Part shown: positions 21,582 through 31,777 of the stretch, piece by piece
How the letters are laid out: each line of letters opens with the position of its first letter
Position numbering within the stretch: the first letter of the stretch is position 1
Assembly: GCA_016903695.1 (NCBI GenBank)
Contig: JADQBB010000001.1
Location: 265,189-329,188, forward strand
Length of the DNA stretch: 64,000 nt
Direction of reading: 5' to 3'
From: Chlorogloea purpurea SAG 13.99
GTDB lineage: Bacteria > Cyanobacteriota > Cyanobacteriia > Cyanobacteriales > Microcystaceae
Notes under the pieces: generated by a model
Database searches by the model: none
Seen by the model: only the letters and a program-made list of their open reading frames with translations
Told to the model about the DNA's origin: nothing
Position numbers and translations under genes: made by a program

Positions 21582-24098
21582 ATGAGTAACGCACAAGACA
21601 CCCGACATATCCTAGTAGTGGAAGACCAAAAATCAAAGCGAATTGTTGCCCTGCGAGACAATACTTATTCGATCGGACGAGATCCCACCAGCGCTATTAT
21701 TATCTACGATCGACAAGTTTCCCGCCATCACGCTACCCTTTTACGAGTCACGGACTATCAAAACCACCAGGACTTCTACCGGGTCATCGACGGCAATTTA
21801 CAAGGTAAGCGCAGCACTAACGGCATCATGGTCAACGGCAAATACTGTCTCTCCCATGAATTGAAACCAGGCGACGTGATCCGTTTCGGGACTAAAGCTA
21901 AAGCAAGTTATCAAGTGATATCGGGTTCCTCGGAGTTAGAATTAGATAAAAATCACGACAACGAACCCAGCCTCAGCGAGATTTTCGGAATTAGTAACAT
22001 CGAGCGAGAGACGGAAATAGAAGATTCGGAAACGAAAACCGCCCTGGCTTTCTCCACCCAAACAGACGAAGACCCCCCGACCAATATACTTCGCTCCTCG
22101 CCCCAATTATCAGAATTCAGCCCCAACCCCATTCTCGAGTTTTCTCCCTTGGGCGAAATTACTTACCTTAACCCGGCAGCTAACGTCAGGTTTCCCAGTT
22201 TGCGCCAGTTACATCGCGAACACCCGATTTTAAAAGGTTTATTAGACCAGGTGATAACTCATGAAAAAACCTCCTACGTCAGGGACATAGAGGTAGATGA
22301 TTTTTCCTACGAGCAGCACATCGTTTATCTAGTAGATAACCAATTAATTCGCACCTACTTATTCGACGTGACCAAATATAAAAAAGCCGAGAATCAACTT
22401 AACTATATCGGTGATTATTATAAATTTTTAGTACAACAAACTACAGAAGGGATTTTACTGGTAGACGCGAAAAATAAACAAGTAATAGAAGCTAATAGCG
22501 CCTATTGCAAATTATTGGGCTACGGTAGTAAAGAGATAACGAATTTGAATATTTACGGGTTGATCGCCCTAGAAAAAGAGGTGATCGATAATATTCTCGA
22601 TCCCCTATCCATAGATAGCTCATTTTACGTGGAAGAATCACTACACCGGTGTCAAGACGGTTCTCTAGTAAGCGTGGAAGAAAAAATTACCCGCTCTATT
22701 TTTAACAATAAGGAAATTTTTTGTTTCGCGGTCAGAGATGTGAGCGATCGCAAAAAAGCCGAAGAAAGACTCCAATATCAATCTTTTCACGACCCTTTAA
22801 CTAACTTACCCAACCGTTTATTATTCAACAAACAATTATCGCTAGCGATCGCTAACGCCCAGAGAAATCAAAGCCTTTTGGCGGTCATGTTCCTAGATTT
22901 GGATTCTTTCCAGAACATTAATAATACTCTCGGACATTCGATCGGCGATGAACTTTTACAGACCTTGGCTATCCGTTTAACTAATTCACTACGGGCGGGG
23001 GATACGGTAGCCCGCTGGGGCAGCGATGAATTTACCCTCTTACTACCGCGGATCAAAAATACCGAAGACACGGTGAAATTAGCCGAGAGAATCTTCGAGA
23101 ATCTTAAACAACCTTTCCAGATAAACGAACACGAATTACAGATCAAAGTGAGCATAGGTATCGCTATCTATCCCCAGGACGGAGAAGATAAAGAAAACCT
23201 CTTGAAAAATGCCGATGCCGCCCTCTCTCGCACTAAAACCAGGGGCAGGAATAACTATCAATTTTATGCCCCATCCATGTCCTCTGAATCGGCTCGATTG
23301 CTGAAGTTAGAGACCGCCATCCATATGGCTCTAGATAAACAACAATTTAGTCTCTGTTACCAGCCCCAAGTCCATATGACGGGCGGTAAAATAACCGGGA
23401 TTGAAGCTTTAATTCGCTGGCAACATCCCGAATTCGGGATCATCGCGCCAGGGAAATTCTTACATCTAGCGGAAAAAACCGATTTAATGCTACACATCGG
23501 TAAATGGGTTTTAAAAACTGCTTGCGAGCAAAATCTGAGTTGGCAGAGGGACGGATTACCGCCGGTGACTATGAGTGTTAATCTTTCGGGGGTGGAGTTT
23601 CAACAACCCAATCTAGTAGAGTCGGTGGCCCGGCTATTGGAGAAAATCGGCTTAGATCCTCAGTGGCTAGAATTAGAGATAACCGAAAAAACCTTGCGGC
23701 AGAATTTACAATCGGCCCGGCAGATTTTTCAAGATTTTCAGAGTTTGGGAGTGCGTATTGGTTTAGATGATTTTGGTAGGGGTTATTCAGCGCTAGGATA
23801 TTTAAAACAGTTTCCTTTCCGTACCTTGAAATTAGATCAGGTGTTCATCCGTGACTTGCGAGGTAACGCTCAAGAGAGAGCGATCATCTCTGCGGCTATG
23901 GCTTTAGGTAAAGGGTTTAATTTCCGTGTCGTGGCCAAAGGAGTGGAAACGGAACAACAAGCGGAAATTTTACGAACTTTGGACTGCAATGAAGCTCAAG
24001 GTTATTTGTTCAGTAGGCCCCTTTCCCCTGAGGCCACTTATCAATTTCTGAGTCAAAAGGCTCAAAAGCAGGTTGCGAAGATTGTTAGTTTGAGTTAG
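21582..24098 (+). CDS. FHA-PAS-GGDEF-EAL signalling protein (first of three tandem paralogues)
   Basis: 838 residues. FHA domain (about 20-115: YSIGRDPTSAIII, SRHHATLLR, RSTNGIMVNG), a PAS-like segment (about 175-280), a PAS domain (about 283-400), GGDEF (about 400-565) and EAL (about 580-830). The GGDEF signature is GSDEF, so cyclase activity is uncertain. The EAL motif (IEALIRW) and DDFG are intact, but the usual AEGVE reads AKGVE, replacing a conserved acid. FHA implies binding to a phospho-Thr partner, possibly a Ser/Thr kinase such as the one at 28.7 kb. Confidence 0.9.
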   Translation: MSNAQDTRHILVVEDQKSKRIVALRDNTYSIGRDPTSAIIIYDRQVSRHHATLLRVTDYQNHQDFYRVIDGNLQGKRSTNGIMVNGKYCLSHELKPGDVIRFGTKAKASYQVISGSSELELDKNHDNEPSLSEIFGISNIERETEIEDSETKTALAFSTQTDEDPPTNILRSSPQLSEFSPNPILEFSPLGEITYLNPAANVRFPSLRQLHREHPILKGLLDQVITHEKTSYVRDIEVDDFSYEQHIVYLVDNQLIRTYLFDVTKYKKAENQLNYIGDYYKFLVQQTTEGILLVDAKNKQVIEANSAYCKLLGYGSKEITNLNIYGLIALEKEVIDNILDPLSIDSSFYVEESLHRCQDGSLVSVEEKITRSIFNNKEIFCFAVRDVSDRKKAEERLQYQSFHDPLTNLPNRLLFNKQLSLAIANAQRNQSLLAVMFLDLDSFQNINNTLGHSIGDELLQTLAIRLTNSLRAGDTVARWGSDEFTLLLPRIKNTEDTVKLAERIFENLKQPFQINEHELQIKVSIGIAIYPQDGEDKENLLKNADAALSRTKTRGRNNYQFYAPSMSSESARLLKLETAIHMALDKQQFSLCYQPQVHMTGGKITGIEALIRWQHPEFGIIAPGKFLHLAEKTDLMLHIGKWVLKTACEQNLSWQRDGLPPVTMSVNLSGVEFQQPNLVESVARLLEKIGLDPQWLELEITEKTLRQNLQSARQIFQDFQSLGVRIGLDDFGRGYSALGYLKQFPFRTLKLDQVFIRDLRGNAQERAIISAAMALGKGFNFRVVAKGVETEQQAEILRTLDCNEAQGYLFSRPLSPEATYQFLSQKAQKQVAKIVSLS

Positions 24099-24143
24099 GT
24101 TTTGGGAACTCTTAAAATAAGAGAGTCTATCACCGCTTTTGCT

Positions 24144-26246
24144 ATGAACGTTCTGCCCCAATTCCGTCATATTCTGGTTATAGAAGACCAGAAGGCCCGC
24201 CGGATTATTGCCCTAGAGGAACAAACTTATTCGATCGGACGAGAATCTACCAACGAGATCATTATTTATGAGAAAGTCGTGTCCCGCCAGCACGCTACTT
24301 TACTCCGTATTAAAAAATCCCCCAATCTCGATAATTATTCCTATCGCATCGTCGATGGTGATTTAAACGGTAATCGCAGTACCAACGGCGTTGTCATCAA
24401 TGGTAATAATTATGAAAGCCACGATCTAAAACACGGCGATGTTATCTATTTCGGCGGCAAAGCCAAGGCTAGTTACTATATACTATCGAATTCCCTCGAT
24501 ATATCTTTATTCGATGGCAACGATTCCACTCAATTAGAAAATTTCATCGATTCTCAACCGAGTTTGGGCGATCCGGGTAAGTCTACTTTGGTATCAGCCG
24601 ATAATGAATTAAATAGATTAGAAAAACAAGATTTAGTGCGCTTAGCTTCTTTCCCGGAATTAAGCCCCAACGCTATTATTGAAATTAGTTATGGGGGAGC
24701 GATTACTTATATTAATCCAGCCGCTAATCTCAAATTTAAAAGTTTACAAAAAGAGCAATTTAACCATCCAATTTTAATGGGATTATTAGAGCAAGCTCAA
24801 AATAGTGAAGGTAATTTGCTATTGCGGGAAGTGCAGGTAAATGATGAGGTATACGAGCAGTTCGTCCATTATCTCAGCGATAGTAAATTGATCAGAAGTT
24901 ATATATTTGATATTACCGATCGTAAGCGCAACGAGCAGAAATTAAAATACCAAGCTTTTCACGACTTATTAACTGGTTTGCCGAATCGTGCGTGGTTTAA
25001 TAAACAATTATCCCTGTCCCTCGAACAAGCCAAACGTAGTAAACAAAGTATGGCGATCGTTTTTTTAGACTTGGATGAATTTAAAAATATTAACGATACT
25101 CTCGGTCATACCGTCGGGGATAAAGTATTACAGAACTTCGCCCAAAGACTTACTAACTGCGTGCGTGCGGGGGATAGTGTCGCCCGGTGGGGAGGCGATG
25201 AATTCACCTTACTACTACCCCAGATCAACGATCGCGATGATACGATTAAACTGGCCCAGAGAATCGTCGATGCTTTAAGAGAACCGGTAGAGATTCAAGA
25301 CCAGCAAATATATTTAAAAACCAGTTTGGGCATCGCCATCTATCCCACTGACGGCGAAGATGGGGAAACATTGCTGAAAAATGCCGATGCGGCCTTATAT
25401 CGCGCTAAAGATAGAGGGCGTAACTGCTATCAATTCTATAGCAATACCATGACATCTAAAGCCTCTTTATTACTGAAAATAGAAGCTTTACTGCATCACG
25501 CTTTAAAAAACAACGAGTTAGCCCTTCACTATCAACCCCAGGTGAAATTGAAAACCGGGGAGATCACGGGTATGGAGGCACTACTACGCTGGTATCATAA
25601 AGATTTAGGACAGATCGCCCCTAGTAAATTAATTCCCTTGGCGGAGAAAACCGATTTGATCATCCCCCTCGCTGAATGGACTTTAAGAACAGCTTGCTTA
25701 CAGAATAAAGCTTGGCAAGATTCCGGTTTCAAACCCCTTCCTATTAGCGTTAACTTTTCCGTGCGACAATTCCAGCAATCGGATTTCGTGCCGATGGTCA
25801 GTAGAATCCTGCGGGAAACTGGTATCAATCCCAACTTACTGGAAATAGAAGTGACCGAAAGCGTGATCATGCCCGATGAGTCTTTTTCTAGCCAAGTATT
25901 TGCCGATATTAAAGCTTTAGGTGTACGGATCTGTTTGGATGATTTTGGAGTTGGTTATTCATCTATCTGTTATTTGCATAAGTTTCCGTTGAATACCCTT
26001 AAAATAGAGCAAAGTTTTATTCAAAATTTACAAAATAGCTCTAAAGAGATAGCTCTAGCCTCTGCTATAATGACCTTGGGGGAAAGTTTCGGATTGAGAG
26101 TTATCGCTGAGGGGGTGGAAACTCTCCAGCAATTAGAGTTGCTTCACAGGCTTAAATGCCAAGAAGTTCAAGGATTTTGGTTCAGTCGTCCTTTACCGGC
26201 GGAAGACGCAACCAACTTATTATTTGAACACGGTTTTAACACTTAA
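24144..26246 (+). CDS. FHA-GGDEF-EAL signalling protein (second paralogue)
   Basis: 700 residues from the ATG at 24144. A TTG at 24102 is in frame, but the ATG aligns with the starts of the other two paralogues. FHA (about 10-105), a PAS-like segment (about 170-265), GGDEF (RWGGDEF, intact) and EAL (MEALLRW, DDFGVGYSS, AEGVET, intact). Of the three copies this one keeps both catalytic signatures. It could make or degrade c-di-GMP depending on FHA-bound partners. It lies 45 bp after the first paralogue. Confidence 0.9.
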   Translation: MNVLPQFRHILVIEDQKARRIIALEEQTYSIGRESTNEIIIYEKVVSRQHATLLRIKKSPNLDNYSYRIVDGDLNGNRSTNGVVINGNNYESHDLKHGDVIYFGGKAKASYYILSNSLDISLFDGNDSTQLENFIDSQPSLGDPGKSTLVSADNELNRLEKQDLVRLASFPELSPNAIIEISYGGAITYINPAANLKFKSLQKEQFNHPILMGLLEQAQNSEGNLLLREVQVNDEVYEQFVHYLSDSKLIRSYIFDITDRKRNEQKLKYQAFHDLLTGLPNRAWFNKQLSLSLEQAKRSKQSMAIVFLDLDEFKNINDTLGHTVGDKVLQNFAQRLTNCVRAGDSVARWGGDEFTLLLPQINDRDDTIKLAQRIVDALREPVEIQDQQIYLKTSLGIAIYPTDGEDGETLLKNADAALYRAKDRGRNCYQFYSNTMTSKASLLLKIEALLHHALKNNELALHYQPQVKLKTGEITGMEALLRWYHKDLGQIAPSKLIPLAEKTDLIIPLAEWTLRTACLQNKAWQDSGFKPLPISVNFSVRQFQQSDFVPMVSRILRETGINPNLLEIEVTESVIMPDESFSSQVFADIKALGVRICLDDFGVGYSSICYLHKFPLNTLKIEQSFIQNLQNSSKEIALASAIMTLGESFGLRVIAEGVETLQQLELLHRLKCQEVQGFWFSRPLPAEDATNLLFEHGFNT

Positions 26247-26311
26247 AAACTTACTCTCGTTAACTACTTTTTTAAACAAAAATTCCTAACAACATCAAAG
26301 AGGTAGAGTAA

Positions 26312-28129
26312 ATGACCAATAGTCTCCAAAAAGCACGTCATATTTTAGTAATAGAAGACGAAAGAGGGAGAAGAACGCTATCATTAGAAGAATTAAAATA
26401 CGCTATTGGCAGAAAGTCGGATAGTGGCATAGTCATTTACTCTAAACAAGCCTCACGCCATCACGCCACGTTAGTGAGAAAAACTAATAACCAGACTTCC
26501 TCTTACTCCTATTGGATCTTAGACGGGGATTTAGAGGGGAATAAAAGTCATAACGGTATTTATGTTAATGGCACTAAATGTCTCGTTCACGAATTAAAAA
26601 ACGGGGATTTGATCAACTTCGGCTGTGAGGTGAATGCTAGTTATCATATGATCACCACTAGCGGCGACACCTTCATCAGCAACGAAGATCAACCGTTGAG
26701 AACCTTGGGCACAGAAAAAGAAACCAGTAGTAATTCTGTGGCCGTGGCCACGAAAAATGCCAATCAAAAAAGCACACTGATTTTACAAGACAGTAACACT
26801 ATTCATTTTGCCGATACTATTCAAGAACAAACTTATCTTGACCTCGTTACAGAATTACCCAACAAATTACTATTCAGTGAATATTTGTCACTGGCGATCA
26901 ATAACGCTATCCGTAATAATCGTTTGATCGGCTTGCTATTATTCGATGTGGAACAATTAAAAAATATTAATAATCAATACGGGTACGAAACCGGCGATCG
27001 AGTTTTACAAGGTATTAGTAAAAGGCTGAAAGATTCGGTCAGGGGTGGGGACATATTAGCGCGCTGGTCGGGAGATGATTTCATCGTCATGTTACCGCAG
27101 ATCAATAGTATAGAAGACGTGGAAAAAATCAAACTCAGGATCAGCAAAGTATTCGACTCCATCTTCGATGTGGACGGGCATAAAATAATGGTGAATGTTT
27201 CTGTCGGTTCTGCCGTTTATCCCCATCAAGGTTTAGAAATTAATTTATTGATCCAGAACTTGGAAGCCAACCTCCTCATCAGCAAAAGAATCAATCAAAA
27301 AGCCAAACAAAACACGAGCGTTGGTAGGGTTAACGAAGAAAGTAGATTAGCCCAAGCGGAGAAGATGCTACAACAGGCGCTAGACAAACAAGAATTCCAG
27401 CTTTACTATCAACCCCAGATTAATAGTCAAACGGGGCAGATAGAAGGATTAGAAGCCCTCGTGCGCTGGAAACATCCGCAGGTGGGTTTAGTACCGCCCA
27501 ATAAATTTCTACCTCTAGCAGAAAAAACCAATCTGATCTTTCCCATCAACCGTTGGATCATACAAACCGCGTCACAACAGAATAAGAGCTGGCAGAAAGA
27601 AGGGTTATTCTCCATACCCATAACTATTAATATTTCTCCCCAACAATTCCACGACCCCTACTTCGGTCAATTGATTAAACAGGTGCTAGAAGAAACGGGA
27701 TTAGAACCTCACTTTTTAGAATTAGAAGTAACGGAATCCAATTTATTAGAGAATTTATCCACAGCCAGACAGGCGATTTTAGAATTACAAGAAATCGGGA
27801 TTAGCTTATCGTTGGATGACTTTGGTTTGGGCTATTCTTCCATCAGTTATCTGAATCAATTGCCGATCAAAAAAATAAAAATAGCTCAATCGCTGGTGAA
27901 AGAATTGGTCAGCGCCGAAGCTAATACCGCCCTGATAGCCGCCATCATCGGTTTAGGGAAGAGTTTTCACGTACAAGTAGTGGCCGAGGGGGTGGAAAAC
28001 CAACAACAATTGCTCACATTACAAGAATTAGGTTGTGTGAGTATGCAGGGTAATCGATTTAGCTATCCCCTACCCCTCCAAGAAACCACCAGATTTTTGC
28101 GATTACACCACACTTTAGCGGGGCAATAG
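26312..28129 (+). CDS. FHA-GGDEF-EAL signalling protein (third paralogue, degenerate cyclase)
   Basis: 605 residues. FHA (about 10-110), no PAS segment, GGDEF reduced to SGDDF, and EAL (LEALVRW, DDFGLGYSS, AEGVEN). The KxD motif after DDFG reads KIKIAQ, losing the Asp seen in active enzymes. Cyclase activity is therefore unlikely and phosphodiesterase doubtful; a c-di-GMP receptor or scaffold role is possible. GAGGTAGAG precedes the ATG. The gene was probably formed by tandem duplication followed by loss of the PAS part. Confidence 0.88.
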   Translation: MTNSLQKARHILVIEDERGRRTLSLEELKYAIGRKSDSGIVIYSKQASRHHATLVRKTNNQTSSYSYWILDGDLEGNKSHNGIYVNGTKCLVHELKNGDLINFGCEVNASYHMITTSGDTFISNEDQPLRTLGTEKETSSNSVAVATKNANQKSTLILQDSNTIHFADTIQEQTYLDLVTELPNKLLFSEYLSLAINNAIRNNRLIGLLLFDVEQLKNINNQYGYETGDRVLQGISKRLKDSVRGGDILARWSGDDFIVMLPQINSIEDVEKIKLRISKVFDSIFDVDGHKIMVNVSVGSAVYPHQGLEINLLIQNLEANLLISKRINQKAKQNTSVGRVNEESRLAQAEKMLQQALDKQEFQLYYQPQINSQTGQIEGLEALVRWKHPQVGLVPPNKFLPLAEKTNLIFPINRWIIQTASQQNKSWQKEGLFSIPITINISPQQFHDPYFGQLIKQVLEETGLEPHFLELEVTESNLLENLSTARQAILELQEIGISLSLDDFGLGYSSISYLNQLPIKKIKIAQSLVKELVSAEANTALIAAIIGLGKSFHVQVVAEGVENQQQLLTLQELGCVSMQGNRFSYPLPLQETTRFLRLHHTLAGQ

Positions 28130-28135
28130 ATAGTT

Positions 28136-28519
28136 TTAAGAATTACGCTCTTCCTGCATTTCTCGCTGTAGTTTCTGTTCCGATTCTAATTCTTTGCCCA
28201 GAAAATAATTGAGGAAAGTACGGATAAGGGCGATGAGAGCCAGTTGAGTTAAATCCTGCCAAGTGGGTGCGACGGTAGTACCGATAATATCGGCCCCCAG
28301 TTGAAATTCAAGAGCTAAAGCCAACCAGCGACCGAAAAGGAAGCGCATTTTATTGAAAGTAGAAGTGTGGGGGGAGTTGAAACCGAGAGACCGCCAACCC
28401 ACCTGTAAGGTTTTCACAGTGCCGACGATCACGCACAGAACCGAGAGAGTTTCTAAAGCGAACTTGGAAACAGTCACCAAGTGGCGTAAACTCAGCTCTA
28501 AAGGTTCAAACCACTGCAT
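28136..28519 (-). CDS. DUF1622 family membrane protein
   Basis: 127 residues with three membrane segments, containing the DUF1622 block FGRWLALALEFQLGADIIGTTVAPTWQDLTQLALIALIRTFLNYFLGKEL. The C-terminus is charged. Function unknown. It is convergent with the third FHA gene (6 bp between stops). Confidence 0.85.
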   Translation of the reverse strand: MQWFEPLELSLRHLVTVSKFALETLSVLCVIVGTVKTLQVGWRSLGFNSPHTSTFNKMRFLFGRWLALALEFQLGADIIGTTVAPTWQDLTQLALIALIRTFLNYFLGKELESEQKLQREMQEERNS

Positions 28520-28695
28520 TAACCGGACTCTCCCATCAGACGGAATACTAGTTCAATTTAAAACAAGACGCGGACGAACTCGTGGTAGAAAATCTTAAAT
28601 TTTCCGGGTAAAAAATCTGGACGGGGATAAATCCAGAGATCGATCGGGGAATACTATCTATAAAACAGGGAATGGTATTAACTAGGATCGTGCTT

Positions 28696-31488
28696 ATGCG
28701 TTGTCTCCACTGTCATTATCGGGAAATCGGCCCAAAGAGCGATTATTGTCCCCGTTGCGGTGCGTATTTACCCGCCCTATTGAGAGACTTACTAGCAAAA
28801 AGCACCGAATTGAGGAATGGCACCTACGAGATCGATCACGCCCTGGGAAGGGGTAACTTCGGCATCACCTACCACGCCCATCATCATCAACTGGGGCGAA
28901 GGGTGGCCATCAAAGAATTTTACCCCCAGGACTACGCCACCCGTAATCTAGAAAGCGGCGAGTTACAAATACCCTTCAATCAACGAATCACCTATGAGAA
29001 AGGTTTGCGGCGTTTCATCGATGAAGGCAGGATGCTGGTGCATATCAGCCACCCCGCGATCATTCAAGCCCAAGATTTATTCGAGGAAAGGAACACCGCC
29101 TATCTGGTGATGAATTTGATCGAAGGCAAAACCCTCACCCAACTTTTGGATTCTTGTCCTGGTCGATGCCTCCCCCCGGAAAAAGTAGAATCGTTAATGT
29201 CCCAGTTAGTGGCGGGATTGACCGCGGTTCACGAGGCGGGTATCTACCATCTCGATCTCAAACCCGATAATCTTTTAATCACCCCGGAAGAGAAACTGAT
29301 CATCATCGATTTCGGGTCAGCCAAACAGGCCGCCAACCATCACGCCAGTAAAACTCGCTGTTTCACCGAATCCTACGCCGCCCCAGAATTAATGTCAGGG
29401 GGAGAGGTGGGGATCGAAAGCGACGTGTTTGAAGTGGGGATGATCCTTTACGAGATGTTAATGGGGCAACCGCCACCATCAGCGATCGTGCGATTGGTAG
29501 ATGGGGATTGTTGGACGGGAATGGCCTTGGAAGCGCCTTGGCGACAATTGGTAGACTGGGCCATCACCTTGAAAAAAGAGGAGCGCCCCAACGGGTTACA
29601 GCAATGGTGGGACAGTCGTTTTCAAGGGCAAAAACGCCAACAGTGGCAACTCAAACCAGGTCAGAAAAGCCCCTATCATCTGCCCATGACCCTGCGGGGT
29701 CAGTTCGTCCTACCGGATTTGCGCGAACAGGGAATGCAACAACGTCTCGGACTGGGGTGGATCAAGTCGGTTTATCCCCTCAGCGATCGCTTGGTAGTAG
29801 TTTTCGCCCCCAGCGGGGCTTCCCTGTTCGACCTTTACCGCCAAGAGATGATCTGGAATATCGATTGTCCCTGTGAATTGGGCGCGGTCAGTCCGAAAGG
29901 GGGTTACTTGGCCTTGGTGTGGCAGAAAAACATTTACCTCTGGAGTCTACAGACGGGAAAATGTATTTATCAGTTACACGGACATGGGAAAAACATCACT
30001 AGCGTGATTTTTGACGGCGGGGAATCCTTGCTTTTTTCCGCGAGTCACGATGAAACGATCAAAATTTGGGACATCAAAACCGGCAAAGAAAAGCAAACTC
30101 TACAAGGTCATAATTGGTACGTTACCTGTCTGGCTATCAATCCCGGAAGTAATCTACTGGTATCAGGTAGTAGGGATTGTACCTTGAGACTGTGGAATAT
30201 CGATTCTGGTGACTGTTTAGAAGTGTTAAAAGGTCATAAAGACGGTGTGAAATCGGTGGTGTGGACTCCTAACGGTCGTTGGGTGGTTTCCGGGGGACGC
30301 GATCGCCACATCTGCGTCTGGGATGCGAAAAATGCGACTCTTTTACGATCTATATTCGGTCACGGGGATTGGATCACCCAGATGTCTATCAGCGACGATA
30401 GTAAATTTTTAGTTACTGCCGGTGAGATCAATGATAAAACTATCCGCGTCTGGAGTCTCCCGGAAGCTAAATTAGTACGCCAGTTATCGGGGCATGAAAA
30501 TTCCGTCACCTCGGTGGCCTTCTGTCCCGACAGTCATTTAGTCGTATCCGGGGGATACGACTATTCCCTGCGCCTTTGGGATGGGGTTTCAGGACAGGAA
30601 ATCAGTCAACTCAGCAAGCATACTAACTGGGTCTACTGTCTCGCCTTCAGCCCCGATGGGCGGTTATTAGCCACGGGGGGTAACGATCGCATCTTGCGCC
30701 TTTGGGATACTTTTTCCGGTGGTCTCGTGCGGGCTTGGCAGGGCCACGAGGATTGTATATCCAGTGTCGCGTTCAGCCCTGACGGCCTGTATCTGGTCTC
30801 CGGCAGTTGGGACGAGACCGTTAAAATGTGGGACTTAGTTTCCGGCAAAACTTTAAGGATATTCACGGGTCATACTAACTTCGTCCGGGGTGTGGCTTTC
30901 CGTCCCGATGGCAAATCGATCGTTTCTGGTGGCTGGGATAGGACGATCTGGGTGTGGGACATCAGCTTCAGTCGTTGGTCTCTCACCACGGGTAAAACCC
31001 GTAAAATCAAGGGACATACCGAAGGGGTTGAATGTGTGGCTTTCAGTCCCGATGGCAAGATTCTGGCCTCTGGAAGTAAAGATAAATCGGTACGCCTCTG
31101 GGAAACCTCTTCCGGTCAAGAATTACATTGTTTGGAAGGCCATACGGGTTATATTAAATCTCTCGCCTTCTCTCCTGGCGGTCAAAGCCTCGTCTCCGCT
31201 AGTTGCGATCTCACCTTACGTCTTTGGGATGTCACCACGGGGAAACCTTATCTAGAATTTTACGGTCATGAGGGTATTATCAATAGTGTGGCTTTCAGTC
31301 CAGATGGTCAGTGGATCGTATCCGGCGGTCACGACCTCACGGTACGTCTTTGGGATGCCACTTCGGGGCAGAATGTCTACACTTGGTACGGTCACACCCA
31401 TCGTGTCAATTGCCTATCATTTAATAACGATGGCTCTTTAGTTATCTCCGGCGACAACGATGGTGTTATTCGCATCTGGAGAGTATAA
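28696..31488 (+). CDS. Ser/Thr protein kinase with zinc ribbon and 13 WD40 repeats
   Basis: 930 residues from the ATG at 28696; an upstream ATG at 28672 would add eight residues. An N-terminal zinc ribbon (CLHCHY, then CPRCG) is followed by a Hanks kinase (about 40-310) with LGRGNFGITYHA, AIKEF, HLDLKPDNLL and IDFGSAKQ, all catalytic residues present. From about 380 to the end there are 13 WD40 units, each closing with a W(D/N/S) strand, enough for about two seven-bladed propellers. Cytoplasmic. It is a plausible kinase for FHA partners at 21.6-28.1 kb, but this link is only positional. Confidence 0.92.
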   Translation: MRCLHCHYREIGPKSDYCPRCGAYLPALLRDLLAKSTELRNGTYEIDHALGRGNFGITYHAHHHQLGRRVAIKEFYPQDYATRNLESGELQIPFNQRITYEKGLRRFIDEGRMLVHISHPAIIQAQDLFEERNTAYLVMNLIEGKTLTQLLDSCPGRCLPPEKVESLMSQLVAGLTAVHEAGIYHLDLKPDNLLITPEEKLIIIDFGSAKQAANHHASKTRCFTESYAAPELMSGGEVGIESDVFEVGMILYEMLMGQPPPSAIVRLVDGDCWTGMALEAPWRQLVDWAITLKKEERPNGLQQWWDSRFQGQKRQQWQLKPGQKSPYHLPMTLRGQFVLPDLREQGMQQRLGLGWIKSVYPLSDRLVVVFAPSGASLFDLYRQEMIWNIDCPCELGAVSPKGGYLALVWQKNIYLWSLQTGKCIYQLHGHGKNITSVIFDGGESLLFSASHDETIKIWDIKTGKEKQTLQGHNWYVTCLAINPGSNLLVSGSRDCTLRLWNIDSGDCLEVLKGHKDGVKSVVWTPNGRWVVSGGRDRHICVWDAKNATLLRSIFGHGDWITQMSISDDSKFLVTAGEINDKTIRVWSLPEAKLVRQLSGHENSVTSVAFCPDSHLVVSGGYDYSLRLWDGVSGQEISQLSKHTNWVYCLAFSPDGRLLATGGNDRILRLWDTFSGGLVRAWQGHEDCISSVAFSPDGLYLVSGSWDETVKMWDLVSGKTLRIFTGHTNFVRGVAFRPDGKSIVSGGWDRTIWVWDISFSRWSLTTGKTRKIKGHTEGVECVAFSPDGKILASGSKDKSVRLWETSSGQELHCLEGHTGYIKSLAFSPGGQSLVSASCDLTLRLWDVTTGKPYLEFYGHEGIINSVAFSPDGQWIVSGGHDLTVRLWDATSGQNVYTWYGHTHRVNCLSFNNDGSLVISGDNDGVIRIWRV

Positions 31489-31615
31489 AGCGCTCGTGTA
31501 TCACGTTATTATGGCGGTGTAGCACATCCGCGATTAACTTGATTTTTGAGACTTAAACCAGACCTCGCTGTTATCAGTCCAGCGTGTCTTTTGAACTAAC
31601 AGGAGAATGCGGGAA

Positions 31616-31777
31616 ATGTTACGTAAATTTTTAGATTATTTCAGAAATAATAGACCAATAAATTTCAAAAAGCAAACTACTTCACAAAAGTTAGCCCAAT
31701 GGGAAGTAGATGCTATATGTCAACAGGGAGTCATCGGTTTAGAAGAAGTATGGGGGTTATACGATATGTGGATCTAA
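31616..31777 (+). CDS. Small hypothetical protein (53 residues)
   Basis: A short ORF encoding MLRKFLDYFRNN and a C-terminal ICQQGVIGLEEVWGLYDMWI. AGGAG lies about 10 bp upstream (31601-31605). An in-frame ATG at 31607 would add three residues. The composition is protein-like, but I recognise no family. Its stop overlaps the convergent pilin-like gene by 4 bp, a compact arrangement that favours a real gene. Confidence 0.45.
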   Translation: MLRKFLDYFRNNRPINFKKQTTSQKLAQWEVDAICQQGVIGLEEVWGLYDMWI

